DNA from: Halalkalibacter hemicellulosilyticusJCM 9152
GTDB taxonomy: Bacteria; Bacillota; Bacilli; Bacillales; Bacillaceae_D
Length of the DNA: 64,000 bases
Reading direction: 5' to 3'
NCBI RefSeq assembly: GCF_000513115.1
Contig: NZ_BAUU01000005.1
Location: 112,055 to 176,054, forward strand
Below, piece by piece: positions 25,824 through 35,900 of this stretch. The notes below the pieces were generated by a model. The model had not been told where the DNA came from and did no database searches. It saw only the letters and a program-made list of their open reading frames with translations. The number at the start of each line of letters is the position of its first letter. Position 1 is the first letter of the stretch. The position numbers were made by a program, and so were the translations under genes.

Positions 25824-26689
25824 TGGGGAAGCTTAAGCTAACAGAGGATAAACTATTTGATCTTATTGTCTATACGATGATCTCTTTCATTACACTAACG
25901 GTTTTATTACCGTTGCTCTATGTTTACGGTAGTTCAATCGCAGAACGAAGTGAATTTGTAACTAGAGGTTTTTTTATCATACCGAGAGAGATTACGTTTG
26001 ATGCTTATATCTATTTAGTGAATAACAAAGAGTTTTTAAATGCCTTTCAAAATGCAGTGGTTATTACAGTGGTAGGGACGTTTTTGAATGTTTTACTCAC
26101 TACGTTGATGGCATATGGGTTATCAAAGAAATGGCTACCAGGTCGCACAGTGATCAATTTTATGGTTTTATTTACAATGCTGTTTAGTGGTGGGATGATC
26201 CCGCTTTATTTAATTGTAAATAGCTTAGGGTTACTTGATTCGTATTGGGCGATCTGGTTAACGAGTGCAATTTCTCCATTTTATTTAATTGTTATGCGTG
26301 GACTGTTTGGAAATATTCCGCGTGAATTAGAGGATGCAGCGAGAATTGATGGTTGTGGGGAGTGGCGTTTACTACTAACGGTTGCCTTACCATTAGCGAA
26401 GCCGGCGATTGCAACCTTTACAATTTTTTATATGGTTGCGCATTGGAATTCTTATTTTGAAGCTATTTTGTATTTGCATGATCAAAGCCGAATGCCGTTA
26501 CAAGTCATGCTTAGACGTTTAATTATACAGGATGAAGAATTATTAGGAAGTGAAACGGCAGACATTTTATTTAGTCCAGCTGTTCCGATGGCTGCGATTG
26601 TGATTACAATTACGCCTCTTATTATCGTGTTTCCTTTCTTTCAGAAGTATTTCAATAAAGGCTTTTTATTAGGATCTGTGAAGGAGTAA
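25823..26689 (+). CDS. ABC transporter permease, LplC-type (carbohydrate)
   Basis: A 288-residue permease with six membrane helices and the EAA loop LEDAARIDGCGEWRLLLTVALPLAKPAI. The early segment YVYGSSIAERSEFVTRGFFIIPREI and the late FNKGFLLGSVKE end are the signature of LplC-type partners of LplB. It forms the heterodimeric channel for a disaccharide or oligosaccharide. ATG 25823 overlaps the preceding stop. The next gene in the operon is a solute-binding lipoprotein, with an unusual 100-base gap that contains a possible 24-codon frame. Confidence 0.92.
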   Translation: MGKLKLTEDKLFDLIVYTMISFITLTVLLPLLYVYGSSIAERSEFVTRGFFIIPREITFDAYIYLVNNKEFLNAFQNAVVITVVGTFLNVLLTTLMAYGLSKKWLPGRTVINFMVLFTMLFSGGMIPLYLIVNSLGLLDSYWAIWLTSAISPFYLIVMRGLFGNIPRELEDAARIDGCGEWRLLLTVALPLAKPAIATFTIFYMVAHWNSYFEAILYLHDQSRMPLQVMLRRLIIQDEELLGSETADILFSPAVPMAAIVITITPLIIVFPFFQKYFNKGFLLGSVKE

Positions 26690-26695
26690 GGAGAA

Positions 26696-26770
26696 ATGAA
26701 CGGAAAGGAGCTGGTTGATGAATCGGTAGTTATTCATGAAATTATGGTGGTGCTTGTATTAGGTGATTAA
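26696..26770 (+). CDS. Possible 24-residue small protein
   Basis: Frame MNGKELVDESVVIHEIMVVL followed by VLGD and stop. Its ATG sits 6 bases after AAGGAGTAAGGAG, a strong ribosome site, between the permease and solute-binding protein genes. The C-terminal half is hydrophobic but short for a membrane span. It may be real or a relic of sequence that spaces the operon. Confidence 0.3.
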   Translation: MNGKELVDESVVIHEIMVVLVLGD

Positions 26771-26790
26771 AAAAGGAGGATGAAATAATA

Positions 26791-28347
26791 ATGAAGAAAT
26801 ATGGATGGTTTGTCATGTTATTGATGTTCGTTTTAGTTGTCATAGGTTGTGCTACTAATAGTGAAGAGACTATGCAAACAGAGGAAAATAAACAATTATT
26901 AGATGCAGAGGTAGTAGATGACTTTGAACCGTATAACTTTGAGGAACATTTGACGATATCGATGCTAACAACTGGTTCACCCATTCAATATGAAGGTAAT
27001 GCAGTATTTGAATACATTGAAGAAAAGTTTAATGTCACATTTGATATCCACTATTATGATCGTGATGATTTTGATACGTATTTAAGTACACTTGCAGCTA
27101 GTGGTGATTTACCAGATATATGGCGATTTGGATATAATGATCCGCGAATGTTTACTGATTGGGCAGAACGAGGTGCTTATTATGATGTGAAACCTTTACT
27201 TGAATATCACCCCGAGCTTGAAGCTGGAATACCGACGTGGGCATGGGAAGTATTAAATCCACCAGGACACTATTTTGGGGTGCCTGAATACCGTCTGCAA
27301 ACAAGAAATGTGCTTGCGATTCGTCAAGATTGGCTTGATAATCTCGGACTAGACGTACCGGATACGATGGAAGAATTTTATGAAGTGGCTCATGCGTTCG
27401 CTAATCAAGATCCGAATGGTACTGGACGGAATGACACAATCGGCTTTTCTGCTCTTGGTTTGTTTGCAGAAGAAGGAACCGCATGGAGAGGCGGAGCATT
27501 CGGACTTGCGCGAGAATGGAAAGAAATTGACGGTGAACTTGTGCCATATCAAGCGCAATTGGATGAGTTAACGGAATATATTTCGTTTATGAGGAAGGCT
27601 TATGAGGAAGATGTGTTAGATAAGGATTTTATGCTACATAGCGATTGGCGCGATGCTAATGAACGATTGAGTGAAGGGATTGCTGGCATTGAGTATGTGA
27701 ACCCTAATAGTGTGCATGAGAAAGAAGCTGAAGATATTAAAGCTCATGACCCTAATGCAACGTTGACAATGATACCGCCACCAGCTGGACCAAATGGAGA
27801 AAGAACGACACCGACAAGACCTAGTTATTTTAAAAAGGTAATTAATGCGAATGTTAGTCAAGAAAAGGCACATCGAATTCTAGCGATCTATGAATGGAAT
27901 ATTACGGAAGGATATGAAATTACGCGTCATGGTTTAGAGGATATCCATTATACAGTTCATGAAGATGGTACGGTTGAACAGTTAGATGCATGGGACGAGC
28001 ATGAGCCGGCATCAATTGGTACGGATATATTAAGAGCGTGGAATCCGTTGCATCGCGCTTACTGGTGGTTAGGTGAAGAGTTTGAGCAGGAGTTAGCTGC
28101 TCAATATGAAATGAATGAGAAGTATATTTGGGAGGATGATAATCCAGGATTAATCTCGGATAAAAATGTTGAAAAGGGTGCACAACTAGATGCGGAATTT
28201 GAGCAAATGCTAACAGAGGTTGTGGTCGGTAGAAGAGGAATGGAGGATGTTGAATTAGCTGTTGAACAATGGCTTGAAAATGGCGGACAAGAAATCATCG
28301 ATGAAATGAACCAATTGTATATTGAATATAACGCTGCGCGTCAATAA
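26791..28347 (+). CDS. Extracellular solute-binding lipoprotein, LplA-type
   Basis: A 518-residue lipoprotein with a signal peptide and lipobox VIGC (Cys20), then an acidic linker. The fold is the large type-1 family binding protein used by LplABC-like transporters: LTISMLTTGSPIQYEGNAVFEYIEE, the DLPDIWRFGYNDPRMF loop, then a VLAIRQDWLDNLGLDVPDTM domain-crossing segment and the closing WLENGGQEIIDEMNQLY. It captures an oligosaccharide for the two upstream permeases. The ribosome site AAAAGGAGGATG is close to the ATG at 26791. Downstream, after 15 bases, lies the PHP gene, so the operon continues. Confidence 0.9.
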   Translation: MKKYGWFVMLLMFVLVVIGCATNSEETMQTEENKQLLDAEVVDDFEPYNFEEHLTISMLTTGSPIQYEGNAVFEYIEEKFNVTFDIHYYDRDDFDTYLSTLAASGDLPDIWRFGYNDPRMFTDWAERGAYYDVKPLLEYHPELEAGIPTWAWEVLNPPGHYFGVPEYRLQTRNVLAIRQDWLDNLGLDVPDTMEEFYEVAHAFANQDPNGTGRNDTIGFSALGLFAEEGTAWRGGAFGLAREWKEIDGELVPYQAQLDELTEYISFMRKAYEEDVLDKDFMLHSDWRDANERLSEGIAGIEYVNPNSVHEKEAEDIKAHDPNATLTMIPPPAGPNGERTTPTRPSYFKKVINANVSQEKAHRILAIYEWNITEGYEITRHGLEDIHYTVHEDGTVEQLDAWDEHEPASIGTDILRAWNPLHRAYWWLGEEFEQELAAQYEMNEKYIWEDDNPGLISDKNVEKGAQLDAEFEQMLTEVVVGRRGMEDVELAVEQWLENGGQEIIDEMNQLYIEYNAARQ

Positions 28348-28362
28348 TAGTGGAGGTACATG

Positions 28363-29115
28363 ATGAAGATTGATTTGCATACACATGGAAAGTTAAGTAA
28401 AAAAGCAGAATTTACGTTAGAGGGCTTTCGCGAGCATGTTCTACAAGCGAAAGAAAATGGTTTAAGTGGCTTTGCGTTAACAGAGCATTTTAATACGACT
28501 AACTTTGAATATATTTATGATACATTAGATGCCCATTATTCGTATATGAGTGACTACTATGATGTGGAGGGGTTACGAGTATTTCCTGGGATGGAGGTTG
28601 ACATTCAAGAGGTCGGGCATATTCTTCTTATCGGAAAACGTCAAGATATAAAGGAGATAAATAAATTCTTAGTTCCGTATCGTGCAAAAGAGAGCTTTAT
28701 TCCTTTTGATAGCTTGATAGCTTTCGTTCGTCCTTATCATGTCTTGAAAATAGGTGCACATCCATTTAGAGAAGCAAAGGGACTAGCTCATCTTGATAAG
28801 GGGCACTTAAAGCAATTAGATGCTTTAGATTTAAATGCGACAGATTTATATCATCAAGGCTTGAAAATGAAAATGGAATTAGTTATTTTTGCAAGTGAAT
28901 TACAGCTACCCGTTGTTGCGGGGAGTGATACTCATCAATCTCTTCAATTTGGTAGTGTTTATAATGATTTGAGAGAAGAGGTTTCTACTATTCAAGAATT
29001 GAAAGATGTGATTATGAGAAATGCATATGATATCGAGATTTCTCCATGTTTGAAGGAGAAGGTAAAGGCGGCGCGTTTAGTTAAAAAAACATTAAAGAAG
29101 AGTTTGAGTGTTTAA
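28363..29115 (+). CDS. PHP-domain phosphoesterase
   Basis: A 250-residue cytoplasmic enzyme of the PHP (polymerase and histidinol phosphatase) fold. The metal-binding motif IDLHTHG starts the protein, followed by TEHFNT, GMEVDIQE, the AHPF segment and SDTHQ; all the expected His and Asp ligands for a trinuclear metal site are visible. It removes phosphate groups from a small molecule. ATG 28363 is preferred over 28360 because GGAGGT lies 5 bases upstream. Its stop overlaps the sulfatase start by one base, so it must act with the sulfatase, probably on a phosphorylated sugar released from the imported glycan. Confidence 0.87.
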   Translation: MKIDLHTHGKLSKKAEFTLEGFREHVLQAKENGLSGFALTEHFNTTNFEYIYDTLDAHYSYMSDYYDVEGLRVFPGMEVDIQEVGHILLIGKRQDIKEINKFLVPYRAKESFIPFDSLIAFVRPYHVLKIGAHPFREAKGLAHLDKGHLKQLDALDLNATDLYHQGLKMKMELVIFASELQLPVVAGSDTHQSLQFGSVYNDLREEVSTIQELKDVIMRNAYDIEISPCLKEKVKAARLVKKTLKKSLSV

Positions 29116-30503
29116 TGAGTAGTAAGAAGAAACGTCCGAATATTTTACTCATTTTACTTGATCAATTGCGGGCGGATTACCTTGGGTATGCACAAGCGGT
29201 TGTGCATACCCCTCATATTAACCGCTTGGCGAAGCAGGGTGTGACATTTACTCAGGCGGTTTGTAATAGTCCAGCGTGTGTTCCTAGTCGCGCATCAATG
29301 ATGAGTGGTCGATATCCGCATCGGATTAATGTGTTAAATAATGATCAGCATTTTCCTTTAAATCAGAAAACGTATATGCAGGAATTACGTCAGGTTGGTT
29401 ATCAAGTTGCGGGAATTGGAAAGCTTGAGTTACATAAATCAGACCTTCAATATGGAGAAAAAGGAAATAAACCGATTAATTATCATTTTGGCTATACCGA
29501 CCCATTTGAAACGGAAGGAAAGATGAGCTCGGCGAAATCTCTTATAAACAATAGTCAAGAAAAGTTGTTAACTGGACCATATCAATATTACCTTGAAGAA
29601 AATGGCTTGCTGCAAACCTACATAGAAGACTATCGTGAACGAGAAAAACGACCGCCATGGTATTCATCCTGTTCTATCTTAGAAGAACAAGATCGTATTG
29701 ATTCGTTTGTAGGGAGGCAGGCGTGTTCTTTTATTGAAGAGGCTTCATCTGAAAATCCATGGTTCTGTAGTGTGAACTTCTTAAGTCCTCATGATCCTTG
29801 GGATGCGTCAAAGCGTTATTATGACATGTATAAGGATACTCTGTTTCATCCATCTATTCCAAAAAAACAAACCGGTAAGCCTTCTTGGATTATTAGAAGG
29901 CAAAAGGATCATAGTACGAATATGACAGAAAAGGCATTAAATGAAGTTAAAAGGCATTATGTAGCTATGATTACACAATTAGATGAATGGGTAGGAACAT
30001 TGGTTGATCGTATAAATAAGCGACACGAGGAACGAGAGACGATTATTCTACTTGCTTCTGATCATGGTGAAATGCTAGGTGATCATGGATTGTTTAGAAA
30101 GAATGTGATGTATGAAGGTGCTGTTCGTGTTCCGTTAATTATTTCAGATCCAACTGAAACTCGTATCGGTGGAACGAAGAATGGCGAATTAGTGGAACTA
30201 GTTGATTTATTTCCGACTATTTTGGAAATGGCTGGTATTACAGGTGATTTACACAATATAGATGGAAAATCATTGTATCCGATTATGAAAGGCGAAGAAA
30301 GAGGTCAACATAAATCATTTCAATATGCTCAATGGAACCAAATCAAAATGGTTCGTACGCATCAATATAAATTGATAGAACATGGTGACCAAGGAATGGA
30401 GTTATTCGACCTTCAAGCAGATCATATGGAACTGAATAATTTAGTAGATGAAAGGGAAGAGATTGTCTACTCATTGACTCAATTGTTAAACCAACTAGCA
30501 TAA
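29115..30503 (+). CDS. Sulfatase (formylglycine type)
   Basis: A 462-residue sulfatase of the alkaline phosphatase superfamily. The active-site signature CVPSR with Cys55 to be converted to formylglycine is followed by ASMMSGRYPHR; the metal site starts at NILLILLDQLR, and LLASDHGEMLGDHGLF provides the later metal ligands, with the C-terminal GMELFDLQADHMELNNLV. It removes sulfate esters from a sugar or polysaccharide. There is no signal peptide, so it works on imported oligosaccharide. Activity needs a formylglycine-generating enzyme that is not in the window. It is the last gene of the transport operon and is followed by a clear terminator. Confidence 0.92.
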   Translation: MSSKKKRPNILLILLDQLRADYLGYAQAVVHTPHINRLAKQGVTFTQAVCNSPACVPSRASMMSGRYPHRINVLNNDQHFPLNQKTYMQELRQVGYQVAGIGKLELHKSDLQYGEKGNKPINYHFGYTDPFETEGKMSSAKSLINNSQEKLLTGPYQYYLEENGLLQTYIEDYREREKRPPWYSSCSILEEQDRIDSFVGRQACSFIEEASSENPWFCSVNFLSPHDPWDASKRYYDMYKDTLFHPSIPKKQTGKPSWIIRRQKDHSTNMTEKALNEVKRHYVAMITQLDEWVGTLVDRINKRHEERETIILLASDHGEMLGDHGLFRKNVMYEGAVRVPLIISDPTETRIGGTKNGELVELVDLFPTILEMAGITGDLHNIDGKSLYPIMKGEERGQHKSFQYAQWNQIKMVRTHQYKLIEHGDQGMELFDLQADHMELNNLVDEREEIVYSLTQLLNQLA

Positions 30504-30873
30504 CATAATATAATAGTTACTTAGTATGAAATATAGTAGAAGAAACACCTTTGAGGGATGACTCTCAAAGGTGTTTTAAATTAGTACGACTAGCTTCTGT
30601 TAGTGACATTGGTGGTGAAAGTGACCTGGTGGAGTTGGGGACGTTTATCCAACATGGTAGATCTTGCTTTTTCTTTTTACATTCGCTTATCTTCCAACTT
30701 TTTTGACATCATAGTCGTGATTTAATTATAAAAGCCTTCTGACAGGTTGACATATGTTCATAAACAACGAAAACAAAATTACGAAATAATTAATAAAAAC
30801 ATTTATAACTTATGCTCATTTTGTTATAGTGTTAGATAAAAGGTTTATCAAGATGAAAAGGGAGGTAGGTCGT
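30504..30873. other. Intergenic region before the second GH43 gene
   Basis: It contains the terminator at 30543 and an extended -10-like TGTTATAGT at 30822-30830; the -35 is weak. No gene was found. Confidence 0.4.
30543..30579 (+). terminator. Rho-independent terminator after the sulfatase
   Basis: AAACACCTTTGAG (30543-30555) pairs with CTCAAAGGTGTTT (30563-30575). It shares the CCTTTGAG/CTCAAAGG core with the hairpin at 58385. Confidence 0.85.
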
Positions 30874-32379
30874 ATGACTAAAGCAATGATAAGAAACCCG
30901 ATATATTGGAGTGATATTCCCGATGTTGATGTGATTCGAGTTGACTCTGTTTATTATATGGTGAGTACGAGTATGCATACAGTACCGGGCTGCCCGATTA
31001 TGAAGTCAGAAAATCTGGCTGATTGGGAGTTAGTCGGTTATGTGTTTGATACGTTAGAGAGCAATGATGCTCATTGTTTGCTAGATGGAAAAGGGATTTA
31101 TGGACAAGGGTCATGGGCGGCTAGTTTACGTTATCATAATGGAATATTTTATGTTTGCTTCTCTAGTAATGATATGAATCAATTTTATATTTATCAGACT
31201 AAAGATATTGAAAATGGTGATTGGGAACGTTCAATAATTAATGGTATTTATCATGACCCTGCTCTGTTATTTGATGAGGAGCGTGTTTATGTGATTTATG
31301 GTTGTGGTGATATCCGAATTACAGAACTAACCGAGGATGTAAAAGCAGTCAAAGAGGGGGGAGTAGATAACCTTTTATTGGAAACCGAAAAGGAAGGAAT
31401 CGGTTTACGATGTGAAGGCTGTCACGCTTATAAGTTGAACGGTTACTATTACTTATTATTTATCGAGTGGCCCACAGAAGGAAATCAGAGACGACGTCAA
31501 ATCGCTTATCGCTCTAAACAACTATTTGGAGATTATGAGCGTAAGATTATTTTTGATGATGATATGGGCTACTTTAACAAAGGGATTGCTCAAGGTGCGA
31601 TTTTCGATACACCAACTAATGAGTGGTTTGCGATGTTGTTTCAAGACCATGATGCAGTTGGGAGGATTCCATACGTACTGCCTGTAAACTGGGAAGAAGG
31701 ATGGCCGATGATAAAGGTATCAGAAGAGTTTGAAATTGACTTACAAGCGACCACAATAAAGAAGCCTCTTGTCATAAGTGATGAATTTTGTTACGAAGAA
31801 GATCAATTAGCATTGAATTGGCAGTGGAACCATAATCCTGATAATACGAAATGGTCTCTGACAAAACGCCCAGGTCATTTGCGGCTAGAAACCTGTCAGC
31901 TAGCAAATAGTGTGTTACAGGCGCGCAATACGTTAACACAACGAACAGAAGGGCCGATGTGTTCGGCTTCATCTAAGCTTGAGCTTTCTCATATGAAAGT
32001 GGGTGATCATGCAGGAATGATTGCCCTTCAAAGTCATTTTGGTACGGTTGGTGTAAAGGCTTTAGGTCGTAATCATTATCATGTTGTGATGACGATGAAA
32101 CAAGAAGGTCGTAATGAAGAAGTAATTGAAAAAGTCTCATATGATCAGGACATTCTTTACTTTAAAGTTGATTTCAACTTTGTCGATAGTCAAGATATTG
32201 CAACATTTTATTATTCTCATAATGGGGAAGAATGGTCCCAAATTGGACAGGTTTTAAAAATGAAATATACGCTAGATCATTTTATGGGTTATCGGGTAGG
32301 GCTGTTCAACTATCCAACGAAGCAAGTCGGTGGATATGTTGATATTGATTATTTTCATTATGAGAGAAAAGAAAGATAA
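30874..32379 (+). CDS. Glycoside hydrolase family 43, beta-xylosidase/arabinofuranosidase type
   Basis: A 501-residue protein: a five-blade propeller in residues 1-300 and a beta-sandwich C-terminal domain of about 190 residues (DUF1349-like). The start NPIYWSDIPDVDVIRVDSVYYMVS gives the general base Asp, and GLRCEGCHAYKLNGYYYLLF gives the acid Glu. This N-terminal pattern is typical of GH43 enzymes acting on beta-xylosides or alpha-arabinofuranosides. No signal peptide is seen. ATG 30874 has GGAGGT 7 bases upstream; the earlier in-frame starts lie before it. It may work with the transport operon upstream, although a terminator separates them. Confidence 0.88.
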   Translation: MTKAMIRNPIYWSDIPDVDVIRVDSVYYMVSTSMHTVPGCPIMKSENLADWELVGYVFDTLESNDAHCLLDGKGIYGQGSWAASLRYHNGIFYVCFSSNDMNQFYIYQTKDIENGDWERSIINGIYHDPALLFDEERVYVIYGCGDIRITELTEDVKAVKEGGVDNLLLETEKEGIGLRCEGCHAYKLNGYYYLLFIEWPTEGNQRRRQIAYRSKQLFGDYERKIIFDDDMGYFNKGIAQGAIFDTPTNEWFAMLFQDHDAVGRIPYVLPVNWEEGWPMIKVSEEFEIDLQATTIKKPLVISDEFCYEEDQLALNWQWNHNPDNTKWSLTKRPGHLRLETCQLANSVLQARNTLTQRTEGPMCSASSKLELSHMKVGDHAGMIALQSHFGTVGVKALGRNHYHVVMTMKQEGRNEEVIEKVSYDQDILYFKVDFNFVDSQDIATFYYSHNGEEWSQIGQVLKMKYTLDHFMGYRVGLFNYPTKQVGGYVDIDYFHYERKER

Positions 32380-32437
32380 GGGTGATGGGAACTCTTAATG
32401 TTTTTAACGTATATGTCTAGTGTGATCAAAGAATGAG

Positions 32438-32484
32438 GACTCTACCTGCAATCTGCAGTTTTATAGCAGATTGTAGATAGAGTC
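32438..32484 (+). terminator. Hairpin after the GH43 gene
   Basis: GACTCTAC..CTGCAATCTGC (32438-32456) pairs with GCAGATTGTAG..ATAGAGTC (32466-32484). No T-run follows, so termination is uncertain. Confidence 0.5.
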
Positions 32485-32647
32485 TATTGGGTGTTTAAAA
32501 CGCTGAATTCAAATAAAGTGTAGTCATAGATGAAATGATTATCCGTTATATTTCAAGCTGTTGAGTATAAAGTACTAGGTAAGGGCTATGACATTAGAAC
32601 TGAAGATCGGTTTTTAAATTAATTGTATACACATATATAATTGAATA

Positions 32648-32748
32648 TGCTATGATCACAACGAAGAAAGCGTTTGCATTATAAGGAGAAGTATAAAAAA
32701 ATAGATAAACTTGTTTTATTTTTTTGTGAATTTGTGCAAACGTTTTCT
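32648..32748 (+). promoter_or_regulatory. Extended -10 promoter and two cre-like (CcpA) sites
   Basis: TGCTATGAT at 32648-32656 is an extended -10. AGAAAGCGTTTGCA (32665-32678) and TGCAAACGTTTTCT (32735-32748) each match 13 of 14 positions of the cre consensus TGWAARCGYTWNCW. Glucose repression of the amylase is expected; this is inference from site match. Confidence 0.6.
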
Positions 32749-32918
32749 TAGAAAGATGAATCTCTTTTTAGAATGAGATCATTTATATAAGAAGGGAGGT
32801 AATAATTGCAAGTGTTTATATAAGGTTTAAGAAAAAAGAGACAAAGTCCCTTGAGTAAATTAGTCAACTTAGACATTCCATCATTGATGATTTTATAAAA
32901 TTATAAGGAGTGTTGTTC

Positions 32919-35900
32919 ATGCGATTAAAAACGTATATGACTATGTTGTTTCTTATTTTCTCATTAGCTTTTTCACCTGTGTTGTTTTATTTACCTGTTA
33001 GTGCAAACGATTTCTCTGATAATAGGAATATTGAAGGAGATCAACATTTTTCTTGGGATAATGCAACGGTTTATTTTGCAATGACTGACCGTTTTTATGA
33101 TGGAAACCCGGATAACAACCAATCATATGGGCGACCTCAAGTAGATGCAACTGGTCAAAATATTGGTACATTTCACGGAGGAGATCTTCAAGGTCTTACT
33201 GATAAATTAAATGAAGGGTATTTTTTTGCTCTTGGAGTTAACGCCATTTGGATAACGGCCCCTTATGAACAAATTCATGGTTGGGTTGGTGGAGGATCTG
33301 CTGGAGACTTTGCCCATTATGCTTTTCATGGTTATTATGCTCTTGATTATACGATGATTGATCAGAATATGGGGAAAATTGAAGAAATGAGAGAGTTTGT
33401 AGATACTGCTCATGGACAAGGTATTCGAGTTGTTCTTGATGTTGTAATGAATCATCCTGGATATAATACATTAGCTGATATGCATCAATATGGGTTTGGC
33501 GATCCCAATGTTTCTGATCAATGGACTCCTAGTTCTGGACAGACATGGCATGACGTCCATGATTACATTAACTACGATCATGCTAGTGCATGGACAAATT
33601 GGTGGGGGAATTGGGTTCGGGCAGGTATAGAAGGCTATGAGCGGTGCGGGAATAGTGAACATACGATGTGTTTAGCTGGTTTACCCGATTTTCGAACGGA
33701 TGTTAGGAGTGATATTGGCCTACCGCCATTATTGGTGAATAAATGGAATGGAGAAGAAAGTGGTCAATATGATGAATGGATACTTCCTTCTGCTACTCAG
33801 TTGAGAACCGATTTAGGAATTGCTCCAGCGGACTATATTTCTAAGTGGCTTGCTGCATGGGTAGAAGAGTTTGGTATAGATGGTTTCCGTGTGGATACGG
33901 CGAAGCATGTCGAATTGGATCGTTGGCAACAGTTAAAAGATGAAGCAAATGAAGCACTATGGAATTGGCGTGAAAAAAATTCAGACGCCCCGGGAGCACA
34001 GTGAAGATGATTTTTGGATGACAGCAGAAGTTTGGGGGCACGGTGTTGGTAAAAGTGAATATTTCAACTATGGATTCGACTCAGTTATTAACTTTACTTT
34101 TCAAGGTGAAGGTGGAAATGGACCTGCGTATGATTTGAATAGTATGGAAAATACATTCTCAAGTTATGCCAACCAAATAAATACTGATTCTGCATTCAAT
34201 GTGTTAAGTTATATTTCACAGCATGATACACACCTTTATCCGAGGGATAATTTAATTGAGGGCGGCACATTTTTAATGCTGTTACCAGGGGCTGTGAAAG
34301 TTTTTTATGGAGACGAAACAGCTCGTCCATTTGGTCCAACTGGCTCAGACCCACATCAAGGGACACGATCTTCAATGAACTGGGATTCGATAAATGAGGA
34401 CGTACTTTTCCATTGGCAAAAGATGGGGCAATTTAGAAATCGTCATATCGCTATTGGAGCAGGGGAACATCAACAAATTAGTGAAGCCCCTTACACATTC
34501 AGTCGGATATATGAAGATGACGAAATAAGTGATGAGGTTGTAGTTTCAGTAGGGGCAAATGGTAAAACGACAATAAATGTTTCATCTGTCTTTACTGATG
34601 GTGAGGTCGTACGGGACTTCTATACAGATGAAACAGCAACGGTTATTAATGGTGAGGTCACATTTAATGCGAACGATCATGGAGTGATTCTGGTAGAAAG
34701 AGAAGGAGCAGCATTGCCTAATGTTTCAGCAAGCCCTGAGGGTGGGGAGTTTGAAGACGAATCTATTGATGTAACCCTTCATTTGCAAAGAGCAGAGGTC
34801 GGGGCGTATACAATTGATGGAAGTGATCCAAATACAAATGGAACCTCGTATGGAAATGGCGATACGATAACACTAGGTACGGATGTAGAAGTAGGAGAAT
34901 CAGTCACTTTAAGGTTACATGCTGAAAATGATGCTGGAAGTGTAGAAGAAGAATATATATTTACGAAAGTACCGTCTTATGCTCAAGTGGGTGCAGACCC
35001 TCCTGGTGGGGATTTTACAGGGGAATCAATCGAAGTAACATTATACGCAAAAAACGTAAATGTGGCATCGTATAGTCTAAACGGTGTTGAAGTGGAGTAT
35101 TTTGATGGAGATCAAATTATAATTGGTGAAAATATAGAGCCGGGCGAAAGTATGGTTTTATCACTGTTTGCTGAGAATGAATTTGGGAAAGCTGAAGAGC
35201 AGTATACGTATACAAAGGTTGATGGGTTGACGATATATTTCAAAAAACCACAAAATTGGGGAACGCCACACCTTTATTTTTACGGTACAGAGCCTGAGAT
35301 AGACGAGCCTACATGGACCGAAGCACCTGAAATGGAATGGGTTACAGGAGATTGGTATTCTTATAAGATCGAAGGAACAGAAAGCGCATATGTGATTTTT
35401 AAAGATCAAGATAATCAATGGCCTGGGTCCGGGCAGCCAGGGTTCTTTCGTGATGCTGATGGATGGTTTGATGGAAAGTGGCATGATGATAATCCAGAGC
35501 AACCAACGATTCCGCAAGCTCCTAAAAATTTAAGAGCCAATCAGGTTACGATAGATTCGGTTTCACTAGAATGGGATACACCTGACCAGCAAGTTGATTA
35601 TTATGCTATTTATCGAAATGGGGAACGAATAGCTGAATCAGAAATAGCTACATTTGTAGATGAAAACCTTGAGAGTAGTACAGCGTATATTTATTATGTG
35701 GTTGCTGTAAATCCATTAGGAGAATCGTCAGCAAGTGAAGAATTTGAAATAAGGACGAGAGATAATGAAGATTCAAATAAACTAACTATCTATTATCAAG
35801 GCTTTGATCAAGCGTACATTCATTATAAAATTGGAAATAGTTCTTGGACAACGGCTCCAGGAGAAAAAATGTCTTTATCAAGCTTCGAGAATCATCATGT

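Larger units (their letters stand above)
32380..32918. other. Regulatory region upstream of the amylase
   Basis: No gene in about 540 bases. It carries a hairpin at 32438-32484, a likely extended -10 promoter near 32648, and two cre-like sites downstream of it. The long leader between 32665 and the start at 32919 is AT-rich. Confidence 0.55.

Noticed and set aside
26742..28298. Several minus-strand frames inside the solute-binding lipoprotein gene
   Set aside because: They are mirror frames of the real gene with no starts or motifs of their own.
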